Below are positions 17,596 to 25,838 of a stretch of DNA of 64,000 nt, piece by piece. The DNA lies in contig NZ_JBFBLC010000004.1 in the NCBI RefSeq assembly GCF_040702505.1, positions 248,001 to 312,000 on the forward strand, given 5' to 3'. Source of the DNA: Terrabacter sp040702505. GTDB taxonomy: Bacteria > Actinomycetota > Actinomycetes > Actinomycetales > Dermatophilaceae. Made by a program: the position numbers and the translations under genes. The notes beneath the pieces were generated by a model, which did no database searches, was not told where the DNA came from, and worked only from the letters and a program-made list of their open reading frames with translations. Numbering within the stretch: position 1 is the stretch's first letter; each line of letters opens with the position of its first letter.

Positions 17596-17640
17596 CTCGT
17601 AATGAATAGGTCGTCGGTTCGATTCCGACAAGCGGCTCCA
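17596..17640 (+). other. Displaced 3' half of a tRNA-Thr(CGU) gene: attachment-site scar
   Basis: From the anticodon loop onward every tRNA position can be assigned. The loop is CTCGTAA with anticodon CGT at 17598-17600. The 3' anticodon stem is TGAAT (17603-17607). The variable loop is AGGTC. The T arm is GTCGG TTCGATT CCGAC (17613-17629). The 3' acceptor strand is AAGCGGC, then discriminator T and encoded CCA (17638-17640). The five bases before the loop (ACGAA) do not pair with TGAAT (ATTCA would), and no D arm or 5' acceptor exists upstream. Only the 3' half survives, as expected where an integrase used the tRNA 3' end as attB. Confidence 0.75.
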
Positions 17641-17650
17641 GCAGCACGAC

Positions 17651-17688
17651 AGATCAGCCCCCGACTCTGAGGAGTCGGGGGCTGATCT
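17651..17688. terminator. Perfect 17-bp hairpin terminator behind the tRNA remnant
   Basis: AGATCAGCCCCCGACTC (17651-17667) and its exact inverse (17672-17688) are separated by four bases. It starts 11 nt after the CCA of the tRNA remnant and was probably the tRNA gene's own terminator. It now also ends the copper operon, whose last stop codon is at 17703 on the minus strand. Confidence 0.8.
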
Positions 17689-17702
17689 GCGCTCGGGGCC
17701 TG

Positions 17703-18356
17703 TCAGCCGTGGTCGACGTCTCGCCTCCTGCGGCGCAGAAGCGTCAGAGCGGCCGCTGCACAGACGGCGGCGACGACCACGACGAGGGCCACGACCACCC
17801 CGCCGGGCAGGCCCGACCCGGATGGCGAGGTGCTCTCGCTGCCGGCCGCCGGGGCCGTGGCCTCGGGGGAGGCCGCGCTCGAGGCGGTGGTGGGGGAGCC
17901 GGTCGTCGGGGTGGCGCCGCCTGGTGCGACCGCCCCGGCGGCACGCGAGGTGAACGCAACCTCACCGGAGACCGGGTGCCCGTCGGCCGACGTCACGCGC
18001 CACAGGACCGTGTAGCGACCGGCGGGGGAGGATGCAGGCAGGTCCTGCACGACGGTGTTGTCGACGAGCCGCGGCTTCGGCACGGCCACCGGTCCGCTCG
18101 GGCCGGTCACCACCATCTGGGTGCCGATCGGCAGGGCCGGGTCGGTGAAGGTGAGCACGATCCGGCTCGGGGTCTGCGCGACCGTGGCGCCGTTCGCCGG
18201 GGAGGTGGAGATGAGGACGTCGTGGGCCGCCGCCGGTCCGGCGGCCACCACCGAGGTGACCGCCGAGCCGAGCAGGACCAGCAGCGCGGACGCCAGCGCC
18301 TGCGCCATGCGGCGAGGGGCTCGTGGCTGCCGGGTGGGCGCGTACGAGCGGATCAT
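17703..18356 (-). CDS. copC: CopC-domain copper-binding protein with membrane anchor
   Basis: The product is 217 aa. A signal peptide (ASALLVLLGSAVTSVVAAGPAAA) ends just before AHDVLISTSPANGATV, where the N-terminal His of the mature CopC domain binds Cu(II). The domain runs to about residue 135 and includes VVTGPSGPVAV and VTSADGHPVSGEVAF with the second conserved His. A Thr/Ser/Pro/Ala linker leads to a C-terminal membrane helix (GVVVALVVVVAAVCAAAALTLL) and Arg-rich tail. It would sit on the outer face of the membrane. It overlaps the upstream ycnI-like gene by ATGA. It is the third gene of a copper-type operon. Confidence 0.85.
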   Translation of the reverse strand: MIRSYAPTRQPRAPRRMAQALASALLVLLGSAVTSVVAAGPAAAHDVLISTSPANGATVAQTPSRIVLTFTDPALPIGTQMVVTGPSGPVAVPKPRLVDNTVVQDLPASSPAGRYTVLWRVTSADGHPVSGEVAFTSRAAGAVAPGGATPTTGSPTTASSAASPEATAPAAGSESTSPSGSGLPGGVVVALVVVVAAVCAAAALTLLRRRRRDVDHG

Positions 18357-19108
18357 GACCGCCGCCCCGTCCCCGTGCGGCGCCGACCGAGCACGGCGAC
18401 GGCGACGGCCACGAGCCCCAGGACGACGGCGACGCCGCCCAGCGTCCGGGCGAGCGGATCGGCGCTCGCCGGGCTGGTGCCTGCTGCAGCGTCGGTCGAC
18501 ATCGCCTGGCCGCCGTCGTGCCCGGAGCCCGCTGCCGCCGCCGTCACGGTGAAGGAGGGCGCCGGGTGCTCCGGCTCGACGCCGGACGCCGGCGTCGGCT
18601 GGTCCCAGCGCACGACCGATCCGTCGGACATCGTCTGCGTGGCGGGCAGCACGACGAGCCCGGGCGAGGGGAGCGGACCGACGGAGAGGTCGAACTGCTG
18701 GTACTCGTCGGGACCGATACGGGTGCCGGGGCGTGCGGTCCAGGTGACGGAACGCACCGCCTTGGTGATGGTCGTCCCGTCGACGGTCACCGGCTTCGGC
18801 AGTGGTCCCCTGGTCAGGGAGACGTCCCAGCCTGGGAGCGGCTTGGTCGAGACCGACAGGAACGGCTTGTCGGCCGGCAGCTCGACCGACACCTTGACCG
18901 TGCCTGCCGTCGGGGACTCGTTGGGGACGCGGAGGGCGAGCTCGCTGAAGGAGCCCGAGGTGGTGGTGTCCGCGTCGACGTGCACGTGGGCGGAGGCTGC
19001 CGCCGCGGAGCCGGCGACGAGTGCGGCCGCCAGGCCGAGGGACGCGACGATGCGGCGCCTCGAGCGGCGGGCCGGGGGACGAAGGGTGAAGCGTGCGGGG
19101 GAGCTCAT
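18353..19108 (-). CDS. YcnI-type copper-binding exported protein (DUF1775)
   Basis: The product is 251 aa. The signal peptide ends at ASAHVHVDADTT, so the mature chain begins with His. In YcnI this N-terminal His binds Cu(II) with an adjacent Trp/acidic brace. The DUF1775 beta-sandwich covers about residues 40-165 and includes LALRVPNESPTAGTVKVSVELP and GWDVSL. A linker and C-terminal membrane helix (LGGVAVVLGLVAVAVAVLG) follow. Its stop overlaps the CopC start. YcnI and CopC neighbours are a recurrent pair in copper uptake or trafficking operons. No CopD gene is present here. Confidence 0.85.
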   Translation of the reverse strand: MSSPARFTLRPPARRSRRRIVASLGLAAALVAGSAAAASAHVHVDADTTTSGSFSELALRVPNESPTAGTVKVSVELPADKPFLSVSTKPLPGWDVSLTRGPLPKPVTVDGTTITKAVRSVTWTARPGTRIGPDEYQQFDLSVGPLPSPGLVVLPATQTMSDGSVVRWDQPTPASGVEPEHPAPSFTVTAAAAGSGHDGGQAMSTDAAAGTSPASADPLARTLGGVAVVLGLVAVAVAVLGRRRTGTGRRS

Positions 19109-19223
19109 GATGTCCTCGTATGCGTGGGGTGGGCACCGCTGCTCTCAGCGGGCCCGAGGTGGTGGACAGGTGCCAGGTTGGCCGGGCACCGCAGCCGACC
19201 ACCCTCGTCACGAGGCGCAGGGG

Positions 19224-19907
19224 TCAGGCGAGGCCCGGCACGAGGGGCGCGGGTGGACCGCGCGGGGAGGTGCCGTCGACGCGGCAGGACACGATCGGCC
19301 GGAACATCGCGGCGCCCGGTCCGGTGGTCGGGTCACCGATGGCCAGCGGCGCGACGGACGGCAGCGGCTGCGGCACGATCCGGTCGGCCAGCGCCCAGAG
19401 GGCGGCCTCGCCCCGGGACAGCACGACCGCGGTCAGCAGGGTCGCGACGACGTGAGCCGCCAGCATCGGCCACGAGCTCATCGAGTGCGTCATCGAGTGG
19501 CTCATCGCCCCCGTCGTGACCGCCGCGCCCGCCACCGCGTCAGCTGCGCCCGGACCGGCTCCGGCAGCGCGGCCCGAGGGGCACGACGAGTGGACGACGG
19601 CGACCGCGTGGTGGCCCACGTCGACCAGCCTGCCGCCGCACGCGGCTGCGCCCGAGGTCACCGAGAGTGCGGCGTGCAGCAGCACCTGCTCGATGCCGAG
19701 CGCGGTCAGCAGGCGAGGGAGCCGGCAGCGTCGATCGGTGACCACCAGGACGAACGGGGCGAACAGGACCGCGAGGAGCGCGAGGACGGGAAGGCCTGGC
19801 AGCTCGCCGCCGCCGCCGCGGTGTGCACCGGCCGCGAGCAGGAGCGAGATGGCACCGAGCATCGCGGCGCGGACCAACCGCACCGGACCTCGACTCGGCG
19901 CCTGCAC
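19224..19907 (-). CDS. Membrane protein of the copper operon
   Basis: The product is 227 aa with about four hydrophobic segments: LVRAAMLGAISLLLAAG, GLPVLALLAVLFAPFVLVVT, LTALGIEQVLLHAALSV and SWPMLAAHVVATLLTAVVLS. The loop between the third and fourth is rich in His, Met and Ser (AMSHSMTHSMSSWPM), a composition typical of copper-binding loops. It is the first gene of the three-gene minus-strand unit, with a 115-bp gap to ycnI. Proteins of this shape often accompany YcnI/CopC in actinobacteria, but no named family is claimed. A role in copper handling is inferred from context. Confidence 0.65.
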   Translation of the reverse strand: MQAPSRGPVRLVRAAMLGAISLLLAAGAHRGGGGELPGLPVLALLAVLFAPFVLVVTDRRCRLPRLLTALGIEQVLLHAALSVTSGAAACGGRLVDVGHHAVAVVHSSCPSGRAAGAGPGAADAVAGAAVTTGAMSHSMTHSMSSWPMLAAHVVATLLTAVVLSRGEAALWALADRIVPQPLPSVAPLAIGDPTTGPGAAMFRPIVSCRVDGTSPRGPPAPLVPGLA

Positions 19908-20010
19908 GCCTCGACCCTAGCGCCAGCAGTCGTGACGTCCCGACGGGGACGAAGCACCCTGACCCACCCAGAAGCAGCACGTCGGGAGGCGGAGATGGGC
20001 GGTGAAAAGG

Positions 20011-20049
20011 CGAAGGAGCCCACCTGCGCGCGCAGGACGGGCTCCTTCG
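20011..20049. terminator. Hairpin terminator after the MFS gene
   Basis: CGAAGGAGCCC (20011-20021) pairs with GGGCTCCTTCG (20039-20049). The enclosed CCTGCGCGCGCAGG is itself self-complementary, so the whole can form one long stem. It lies about 130 nt beyond the stop of the minus-strand MFS gene. Confidence 0.7.
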
Positions 20050-20181
20050 AGGCTGGTGCGGATGGGGGGGTGCGTGCCAGCCGTGGGGGTGTTACAGGTG
20101 TGACAGTAATGAAGGTGTAGGCCGTTGTAAGCGTTTTCGCGGAAATATCCGCAGATTCTCGTTTTTGCCCCGAACCCCGGC

Positions 20182-21432
20182 TCAGGACTCGGCAACGACC
20201 TCGGTGCCGGGTGGGAGGACCTGCGGTCGCTCCGCGCGGCCGAGGACCCGCCTGCAGGACCACGACAGGAGCACCGCGGCGGCGCCGGCGCCGACCGTGA
20301 CGGCATACGCCGGCGTGTGTCCACCCCAGTCGGCGAGCCGGCCGGCGAGCGCGGCGCCCACGGCGTAGCCGAGCCCGGTCGCGGCGGCGAGGGCGGTCAT
20401 CGCGGCACCGGTCCGCGCCGGTGGGGTCACGCGCTCTGCGAGCGTGAAGGTGGTGATCATGTAGGGCGCGACGGTGCAGCCGAGCACGAGCAGCACCGGG
20501 ACGAGCGCCGGCAGAGAGCCGACGAGCAGCAGCGGCGAGGCGAGGACGAGCAGACCCGCGGCGAACCAGCGCAGCCGCGCGGGCAGCGCCCACCGCGCAG
20601 GCAGCCCGGCGACGGCGAGGCCGGCGATGACGCTGCCGACGCCGAGCAGGGCGTGGAAGTAGCCGGTCAGTCCGGGCGACCCGGCGGCCGTCGCGAGCAC
20701 GGAGGTGCCGGTCTGGACCGAGCCGAAGACCGTGCCGACGAGCAGCTGCGCGACGCACAGCACCACGAGCGCCGGCCCGAGCAGCCGGCCGGCCGGGCCC
20801 ACCGACTGCGACGTCGCGGCGTGCGTGACGGCAGCCGTTTCATGCAGGGCGAACCACGTGCCGAAGACGGCGAGCGCCGCAGCGGCGAGCCCGAGAGCCG
20901 CCGAGGGACTGGCGACGGAGACGCCGAGCCCGACGAGGGCCGGCCCGAGCACGAACGAGGCCTCGTCCGCCGCGCCCTCGTAGGAGAAGGCCGTATCGAC
21001 GAGGCGGTGCTGGCGAGAGCCCGTGCCGGCCGTGATCGGCCGCCAGCGCACGCGGGCCAGCGGCCCGATCTGCGGCAGCAGCAGGCCTGCCACGGCGCTC
21101 GTCACGGCCGCCACGCCCCAGGGCAGGCCGGCGCCCACGACGACGAGGATCGCGACGAGCCCCGCGGCGCCTGACAGAGATTGGAAGGTGACGACGCGGC
21201 GCTGGCCGAGACGGTCCGCGCGGGCGCCCCAGAAGGGTGCGCCGACCGCGTTGGCCACGGCGAGGGCCCCGGCGCAGACGCCGCCGGCCCCGTAGCTGCC
21301 GGTGGCCTCGGACACGAGCAGGAGGGTGCCGAGCTGGCTCATCGCGAGCGGCATACGGGCCAGGAACGCGACGACGATGTAGGTGCGGCCGGTCAGGCGG
21401 AAGAGGTGGCGGTAGGAGTCCGTGGGTGACAC
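20182..21432 (-). CDS. MFS transporter
   Basis: The product is 416 aa with about 12 membrane segments. The family A motif between TM2 and TM3 is seen as GARADRLGQRRVV. The central loop is short. GTG 21432 (MSPTDSYRHLFRLTGRTYIV) is preferred: GGAG lies about 9 nt upstream and the longer in-frame start at 21501 adds only a Pro/Ala-rich tail. The sequence resembles actinobacterial MFS proteins of unknown substrate. It is monocistronic, with a terminator on each side. Confidence 0.75.
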   Translation of the reverse strand: MSPTDSYRHLFRLTGRTYIVVAFLARMPLAMSQLGTLLLVSEATGSYGAGGVCAGALAVANAVGAPFWGARADRLGQRRVVTFQSLSGAAGLVAILVVVGAGLPWGVAAVTSAVAGLLLPQIGPLARVRWRPITAGTGSRQHRLVDTAFSYEGAADEASFVLGPALVGLGVSVASPSAALGLAAAALAVFGTWFALHETAAVTHAATSQSVGPAGRLLGPALVVLCVAQLLVGTVFGSVQTGTSVLATAAGSPGLTGYFHALLGVGSVIAGLAVAGLPARWALPARLRWFAAGLLVLASPLLLVGSLPALVPVLLVLGCTVAPYMITTFTLAERVTPPARTGAAMTALAAATGLGYAVGAALAGRLADWGGHTPAYAVTVGAGAAAVLLSWSCRRVLGRAERPQVLPPGTEVVAES

Positions 21433-21555
21433 GAGGGGCAGCTCCGGGTCTGGTCGCGGGGTCGCGACGGCGGGTGCGCGCCTACCCGCCCAACAGGCCA
21501 CGCCGGATCCCTGTGCGAGGCACAGTCTAGGCGATCCCGGCGCTCGGGGGGACGG

Positions 21556-21589
21556 CGACGGGCGGCACCCCGTGGGGTGCCGCCCGTCG
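21556..21589. terminator. Hairpin terminator of the secreted repeat protein gene
   Basis: CGACGGGCGGCACCCC (21556-21571) faces its inverse GGGGTGCCGCCCGTCG (21574-21589): a 16-bp stem with almost no loop. It lies about 22 nt beyond the minus-strand stop at 21611. Confidence 0.75.
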
Positions 21590-21610
21590 GTCGTGCAGGT
21601 CGGCCGCGCC

Positions 21611-23140
21611 TCAGCGCACGCGTGCCTGGTGCACCCACGTGCGCAGGGCCCCGGCGGTCGCAGAGCTGTCGGGTGTGACGGCGCGAGCGGCGGCCGGGGC
21701 GCCGACCGGCGTCGTGGCCGTGGTGTCCGTCGGAGCAGGCGTCGAGGTCGTCGGAACCGGCGTCGAGGTCGTCGGAACCGGCGTCGTCGGCGTCCCCGTC
21801 GGGGTCGTGGTCGTGGTCGTCGGCGTGGGCGTCGGGGTCGGTTCGGGAGCCACCTCGAATCGGCCGGCGACGTCGACCACCACGTCGATCCGGCCCGAGT
21901 GGTTGTAGATGTCGAACTTGGTGGTGCCCTGCTGGAGGCCCACCATCGCCATGTTGGACACGATCTGACCGGTGACGGCGTTGACGTTGCTGGAGTCCGG
22001 GCGGGCCCCGCCGTTCTCCCACAGGCTGAGGTAGGTGCTTGCCGTCGGCTTGATCGCCGTCGTGTTGGTCACCAGCGCCACCGTGTTGGCATCGGCCACG
22101 GCGGCCGGGGGCGTGACGATGCGGGTCGTGTACGCGCCGAGGGGGGTCGTGCCGGTCTTGGTGCGCGTGTCGACGATGCGCCGTGGCGACCCGATGCTGT
22201 GGAAGCGGGTGCCGCTGATGCCACCCGCGTAGAAGCCGACGATGTCGATGACGACGTCGGTCGCGCCGCTGCTGTGGTTGCGCAGGGCGAAGTCGGCGTA
22301 GTTGGTGCCGTTCTCGGCGCTGTGGCCCACCGGCACGATCGCCATCGTGGCGGTGTTCTGCTTGGGCAGGAAGTTGACGTTGGAGACACCGGGCATCGAC
22401 CCGGTGCCGTCCCAGACGGTGAGGTAGCCGGAGGCCTGGGGCTTGACCGCCGTCAGGTTCACGGCGAGTGCCGTGATGTCCGGCGTGATGTCGTCGCCCG
22501 TCTCCGGGTCCTTGTAGCTGACGGACAGCGGGACGGTCTCGCCCGGGTCGAGGGCCGGCCCGTCGCTGCTGGTCCGGGTGTCCATCAGGCGCCACGGCAC
22601 GTCGGGGAAGTAGTCGACGGCGCTGGCCGGGACCGTCTTAGCGGTGGGGCCGACGTAGTAGCCCTGGACGTCGACGACGACGTTGGTCTTGCCCCAGGCG
22701 TTGCGGATGCTGACCCAGCCGTCGCTGCTCACGGGGACCGTGACGAGGTTGGACCGGGTGTCACGGGCGACGAAGTTGATGCTCGAGGCGTTCGGCAGCG
22801 ACGCGCCCTTGGGGTAGGCCGTGAGGAAGCCGGCGGTCGTCGGCCCGGTGACGGTGAGGTTGAGCACCACGGCCGACACGCCCGACGCCGGGACACCGGC
22901 CCGGCCGCCCACCTGCAGGTTGTAGGTCTCACCCTGGTTGAAGGGTCGCTTGAGCGGGCTGATGCGGCTGTCGAGCAGCCGGCTCGGCTTGAGCGACACA
23001 TAGGTGCCGTCGGCCGGCGACACGGTGGAGGTGGAGGCGGCCGCCGAGGTGGTCGACGCTGCGGTGAGGGCGACGCAGCCGACGGCTGCCGTGCTGAGGA
23101 CGAGGGCCGTGGAGAGGCCCGAGATGACTGACCGACGCAC
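21611..23140 (-). CDS. Secreted protein with three repeated beta-rich domains
   Basis: The product is 509 aa. GTG 23140 has AGGGGGA 7-8 nt upstream. The signal peptide is VISGLSTALVLSTAAVGCVALTAA; the Cys near residue 23 might be a lipid anchor. Three related modules follow, each starting with a LLDSR, LMDTRT or IVDTRT motif. Each ends in a strand pattern, VVVDVQGYYV, VVIDIVGFYAGG or VVVDVAGRFE, with VSAVVLNLTVTGPT-like strands between. This module is very common in secreted actinobacterial proteins, often as an accessory to hydrolases, but has no proven function known to me. The C-terminus is a Pro/Thr tail with PVPTTST repeats encoded by tandem DNA near 21,738-21,790. No catalytic domain is present. 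Confidence 0.7.
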   Translation of the reverse strand: MRRSVISGLSTALVLSTAAVGCVALTAASTTSAAASTSTVSPADGTYVSLKPSRLLDSRISPLKRPFNQGETYNLQVGGRAGVPASGVSAVVLNLTVTGPTTAGFLTAYPKGASLPNASSINFVARDTRSNLVTVPVSSDGWVSIRNAWGKTNVVVDVQGYYVGPTAKTVPASAVDYFPDVPWRLMDTRTSSDGPALDPGETVPLSVSYKDPETGDDITPDITALAVNLTAVKPQASGYLTVWDGTGSMPGVSNVNFLPKQNTATMAIVPVGHSAENGTNYADFALRNHSSGATDVVIDIVGFYAGGISGTRFHSIGSPRRIVDTRTKTGTTPLGAYTTRIVTPPAAVADANTVALVTNTTAIKPTASTYLSLWENGGARPDSSNVNAVTGQIVSNMAMVGLQQGTTKFDIYNHSGRIDVVVDVAGRFEVAPEPTPTPTPTTTTTTPTGTPTTPVPTTSTPVPTTSTPAPTDTTATTPVGAPAAARAVTPDSSATAGALRTWVHQARVR

Positions 23141-23253
23141 GGCGAGTCCCCCTGTTTTCCGACGAGGTGCTGCCCCGTCGGCAGCGTGCTCGCGGAACGT
23201 ACCACCGGGGTGGGACCGGGGTGGGCGAAATGTCCGGTGGGTTTGCTGTGGGT

Positions 23254-25692
23254 TCAGTCCGGCAGGAGGTGGGCGGCGTGCACCGAGGGGGACGTGCGGT
23301 AGACGACCTCGACGACCGCGGCCCCGACGATCCCGATGGCCAGTGACTGCCAGACGAGCGGCAGCGGGGCGTCGAGGTCGAAGAACGCGGCCGCTGCCGG
23401 CACGAGGAAAGCCCCGACGGCGAGGGCGACCATCGCCGCGAGCAGTGCCGCCTTCCACGGCCGGAACGGCCGGGCGAGGACGGCGAGGATCCAGAAGAAG
23501 ACCGTGAGCAGGGTGATCGTGGCGCCGCTGCCCGGGCGCGAGCAGGCGACGCCGGACACGGTGTGCACGCCGGCCTCGACCGCGCACCGGGTGGCGAACT
23601 CGTCGACCGGCACGCCGTAGCGGCTCCCGGCGAGCAGGTAGGACACGATGACGGCCACGCCGGCGACGGCCCCCGCGGGCACGGCGAAGCGCAGGATCCG
23701 GCGCAGGAAGCCGGGCAGGTAGCGGCGCCGGTTGGGGCCCAGGGCGAGGAAGAAGGCCGGGATGCCGATCGTGACCGCCGAGACGAGGGTCAGGTGGCGC
23801 GGCAGGAACGGGAAGGGCACGGCCGTCAATGCGGCGGCGAGGATCGCCACGAGGCTCATCGCGTTCTTGGCGACGAAGAGGTTGGCGACGCGCTCGACGT
23901 TGCCGATGACCCGTCGTCCCTCGGCGAGCACGTCGGGCAGGTGCGCGAAGCTGTCGTCGAGCAGGACGAGCTCGGCGACGGCCCTCGTCGCCTGCGCCCC
24001 GCTGCCCATGGCGACCCCGATGTCGGCGTCCTTGAGGGCGAGCGCGTCGTTGACGCCGTCTCCCGTCATGGCGACGACGTGCCCGTCCGCCTGCAGGGCG
24101 CGGACGAAGGCGCGCTTCTGCTCGGGGGTGACCCGGCCGAAGACCGTGTGCGCGCGCAGCGCGTCCCGGACCGCGGCGTCGTCGTCGGGCAACGACCGGG
24201 CATCGAGCGGCTCGGCCGCCTCGAGGCCGACGGCCCGGGCGACTGCGGCCACGGTGACCGGGTTGTCGCCGGAGAAGACCTTGACCGCGACTCCCTGCTC
24301 CCGGAAGTAGTCGAGTGTCCGGCGGGCGTCGGGGCGGACCTGCTCGGTGAGGGTGACGAGGGCGGCCGGCGCGAGGTCGCTCGGCAGTGTCGGTGCCTCG
24401 AGGGGCTCCTCGCTGCGGGCCAGCAGCACCACCCGGCGCCCGGCCTCGGCGAGCTCGCCGACCCGGGCCCGCAGCGCCGTGCTCTCCGTCGTGGGTTGCC
24501 CCGCCCCGAGCAGCACCTCCGGGGCCCCGAGGACCCACGTCGCACCGCCGGCGAACGAGGCCGCGCTCCACTTGCGCGCCGAGCTGAACGGGACGGCGTG
24601 CACGCGCGTCCAGCCGGGCGACTCGACAGCCGACCGGATGGCGGCCAGGGTGCCGTTGGCGTCGGGGTCGTCGGCGAGCGCGCCCAGAGCGCAACGGGTC
24701 TCGTCGGCCGCGTGACCCGGCAGGACGCATACGTCCTCGAAGGCGATGTCGCCGGCGGTGAGCGTCCCCGTCTTGTCGAGGCAGACGACGTCGACCCGGG
24801 CGAGACCCTCCACGGCGGGCAGCTGCTGCACGAGCACCCGGCGTCGGGTCAGCTGGACGGCGGAGAGCAGGAACGCCACCGACGTGAGCAGCACGAGGCC
24901 CTCGGGAACGAGTCCCACGACGCCCGCGGCCGAGCGGATGACGACCTGCCGCCAGCCCTGGTCGCCGACGGTGCGCCACTGCGACCAGATCGCGAGCGGG
25001 AGGGCGGCGACGATGACCCACGTGATGTAGCGCAGCAGCGTGTCGATCGACGCCTGGATCTCCGACCGGGTCCGCGTGAACCTTCGGGCATCCGCCGCGA
25101 CCCGGTTGACGTAGGCGTCGGCGCCTACCAGGCGGGCGTGCAGGCGACCCGAGCCCGCGACGACCGTTGTGCCCGAGAGGATCTCGTCGCCCTCGCCGTG
25201 GGCGACCGCGTCGGACTCACCGGTCAGGTTCGCCTCGTGCAGCTCCAGGCCGGCGCTCGTCACGAGCGCGCCGTCGGCGGGGACCTGGTCGCCCGTGCGC
25301 AGCTCGACGAGGTCGTCCTGCACGACGTCGGTCGTCGCGACCACCTGCACCTGCCCGTCCCGCACCACCCGGGTCGTCGGCGCGTGGAGCAGGGCCAGCC
25401 GGTCGAGCTTGCGTTTGGCGAGGTACTCCTGCGCGATGCCGATCGCCGAGTTGACGACGAGGACGATGCCGAAGAGCCCGTCGGCGAGTGACCCGGTAAC
25501 GAGGACGAGGACGAACAGCGCCCCGAGGATCGCGTTGAACCGGGTGAGCACGTTGGCGCGCACGATCTGGCCGAGCGAGCGAGACGTCCGCTCGGAGAGC
25601 CGGTTGACGGCGCCGCGCGAGACGCGCTCGGCCACCTCGGCGCTCGTCAGCCCGTCGGTGCGGGTGACCGTCGTCTCCCCGGGCGTCGTCAT
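23254..25692 (-). CDS. Cation-transporting P-type ATPase, CtpE-like
   Basis: The product is 812 aa from ATG 25692 (MTTPGETTV). The P-type signatures are complete: actuator loop LTGES (156-160), phosphorylation site DKTGTLT (Asp306) and hinge GDGVND (544-549). The M4 metal motif is VPEGL (262-266), as in Ca2+-type pumps. There is no N-terminal heavy-metal domain or CPx motif, which excludes a copper/zinc pump. Length and motifs fit mycobacterial CtpE, reported to move calcium. The C-terminal end has additional membrane helices. Its start lies only 12 bp from a copy of the GTATGCCGTGTGCC motif in the divergent gap shared with the malic enzyme gene. Confidence 0.85.
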   Translation of the reverse strand: MTTPGETTVTRTDGLTSAEVAERVSRGAVNRLSERTSRSLGQIVRANVLTRFNAILGALFVLVLVTGSLADGLFGIVLVVNSAIGIAQEYLAKRKLDRLALLHAPTTRVVRDGQVQVVATTDVVQDDLVELRTGDQVPADGALVTSAGLELHEANLTGESDAVAHGEGDEILSGTTVVAGSGRLHARLVGADAYVNRVAADARRFTRTRSEIQASIDTLLRYITWVIVAALPLAIWSQWRTVGDQGWRQVVIRSAAGVVGLVPEGLVLLTSVAFLLSAVQLTRRRVLVQQLPAVEGLARVDVVCLDKTGTLTAGDIAFEDVCVLPGHAADETRCALGALADDPDANGTLAAIRSAVESPGWTRVHAVPFSSARKWSAASFAGGATWVLGAPEVLLGAGQPTTESTALRARVGELAEAGRRVVLLARSEEPLEAPTLPSDLAPAALVTLTEQVRPDARRTLDYFREQGVAVKVFSGDNPVTVAAVARAVGLEAAEPLDARSLPDDDAAVRDALRAHTVFGRVTPEQKRAFVRALQADGHVVAMTGDGVNDALALKDADIGVAMGSGAQATRAVAELVLLDDSFAHLPDVLAEGRRVIGNVERVANLFVAKNAMSLVAILAAALTAVPFPFLPRHLTLVSAVTIGIPAFFLALGPNRRRYLPGFLRRILRFAVPAGAVAGVAVIVSYLLAGSRYGVPVDEFATRCAVEAGVHTVSGVACSRPGSGATITLLTVFFWILAVLARPFRPWKAALLAAMVALAVGAFLVPAAAAFFDLDAPLPLVWQSLAIGIVGAAVVEVVYRTSPSVHAAHLLPD

Positions 25693-25704
25693 GCCCCCAG
25701 TGTC

Positions 25705-25718
25705 GTATGCCGTGTGCC
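25705..25718. promoter_or_regulatory. Conserved intergenic 14-mer, copy 1
   Basis: GTATGCCGTGTGCC lies in the divergent gap between the P-type ATPase (start 25692, minus) and malic enzyme (start 25839, plus). Identical copies lie in two other divergent gaps at 49,727 and 62,142. A regulatory role is inferred. Confidence 0.35.
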
Positions 25719-25838
25719 CGGCCCCCGACGAACCGTCACGCGCGTCGGGGTGGGGACCGCCGGCAGGGGGACGAATGTTACTGATCGGTCTTCGGACCGC
25801 GTCCGGGGCGCCTCTCGGATCGTGGGACAATCTGGCGC

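Noticed and set aside
17221..17631. Minus-strand ORF beginning MSESNRRPIHYEFV
   Set aside because: This sequence is the known artefact of translating a tRNA gene antisense; it covers the tRNA-Thr remnant.
17596..17640. A functional tRNA-Thr gene
   Set aside because: There is no D arm, no 5' acceptor strand and an unpaired anticodon stem upstream, so only the 3' half is present.
21738..21790. Minisatellite as a separate element
   Set aside because: The tandem DNA simply encodes the PVPTTST tail of the secreted protein and is ordinary low-complexity coding sequence.
23563..25491. Long plus-strand frame opposite the P-type ATPase
   Set aside because: It is the Arg/Gly/Glu-rich complement of a clear ATPase gene. 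High-GC genes routinely leave such frames open.
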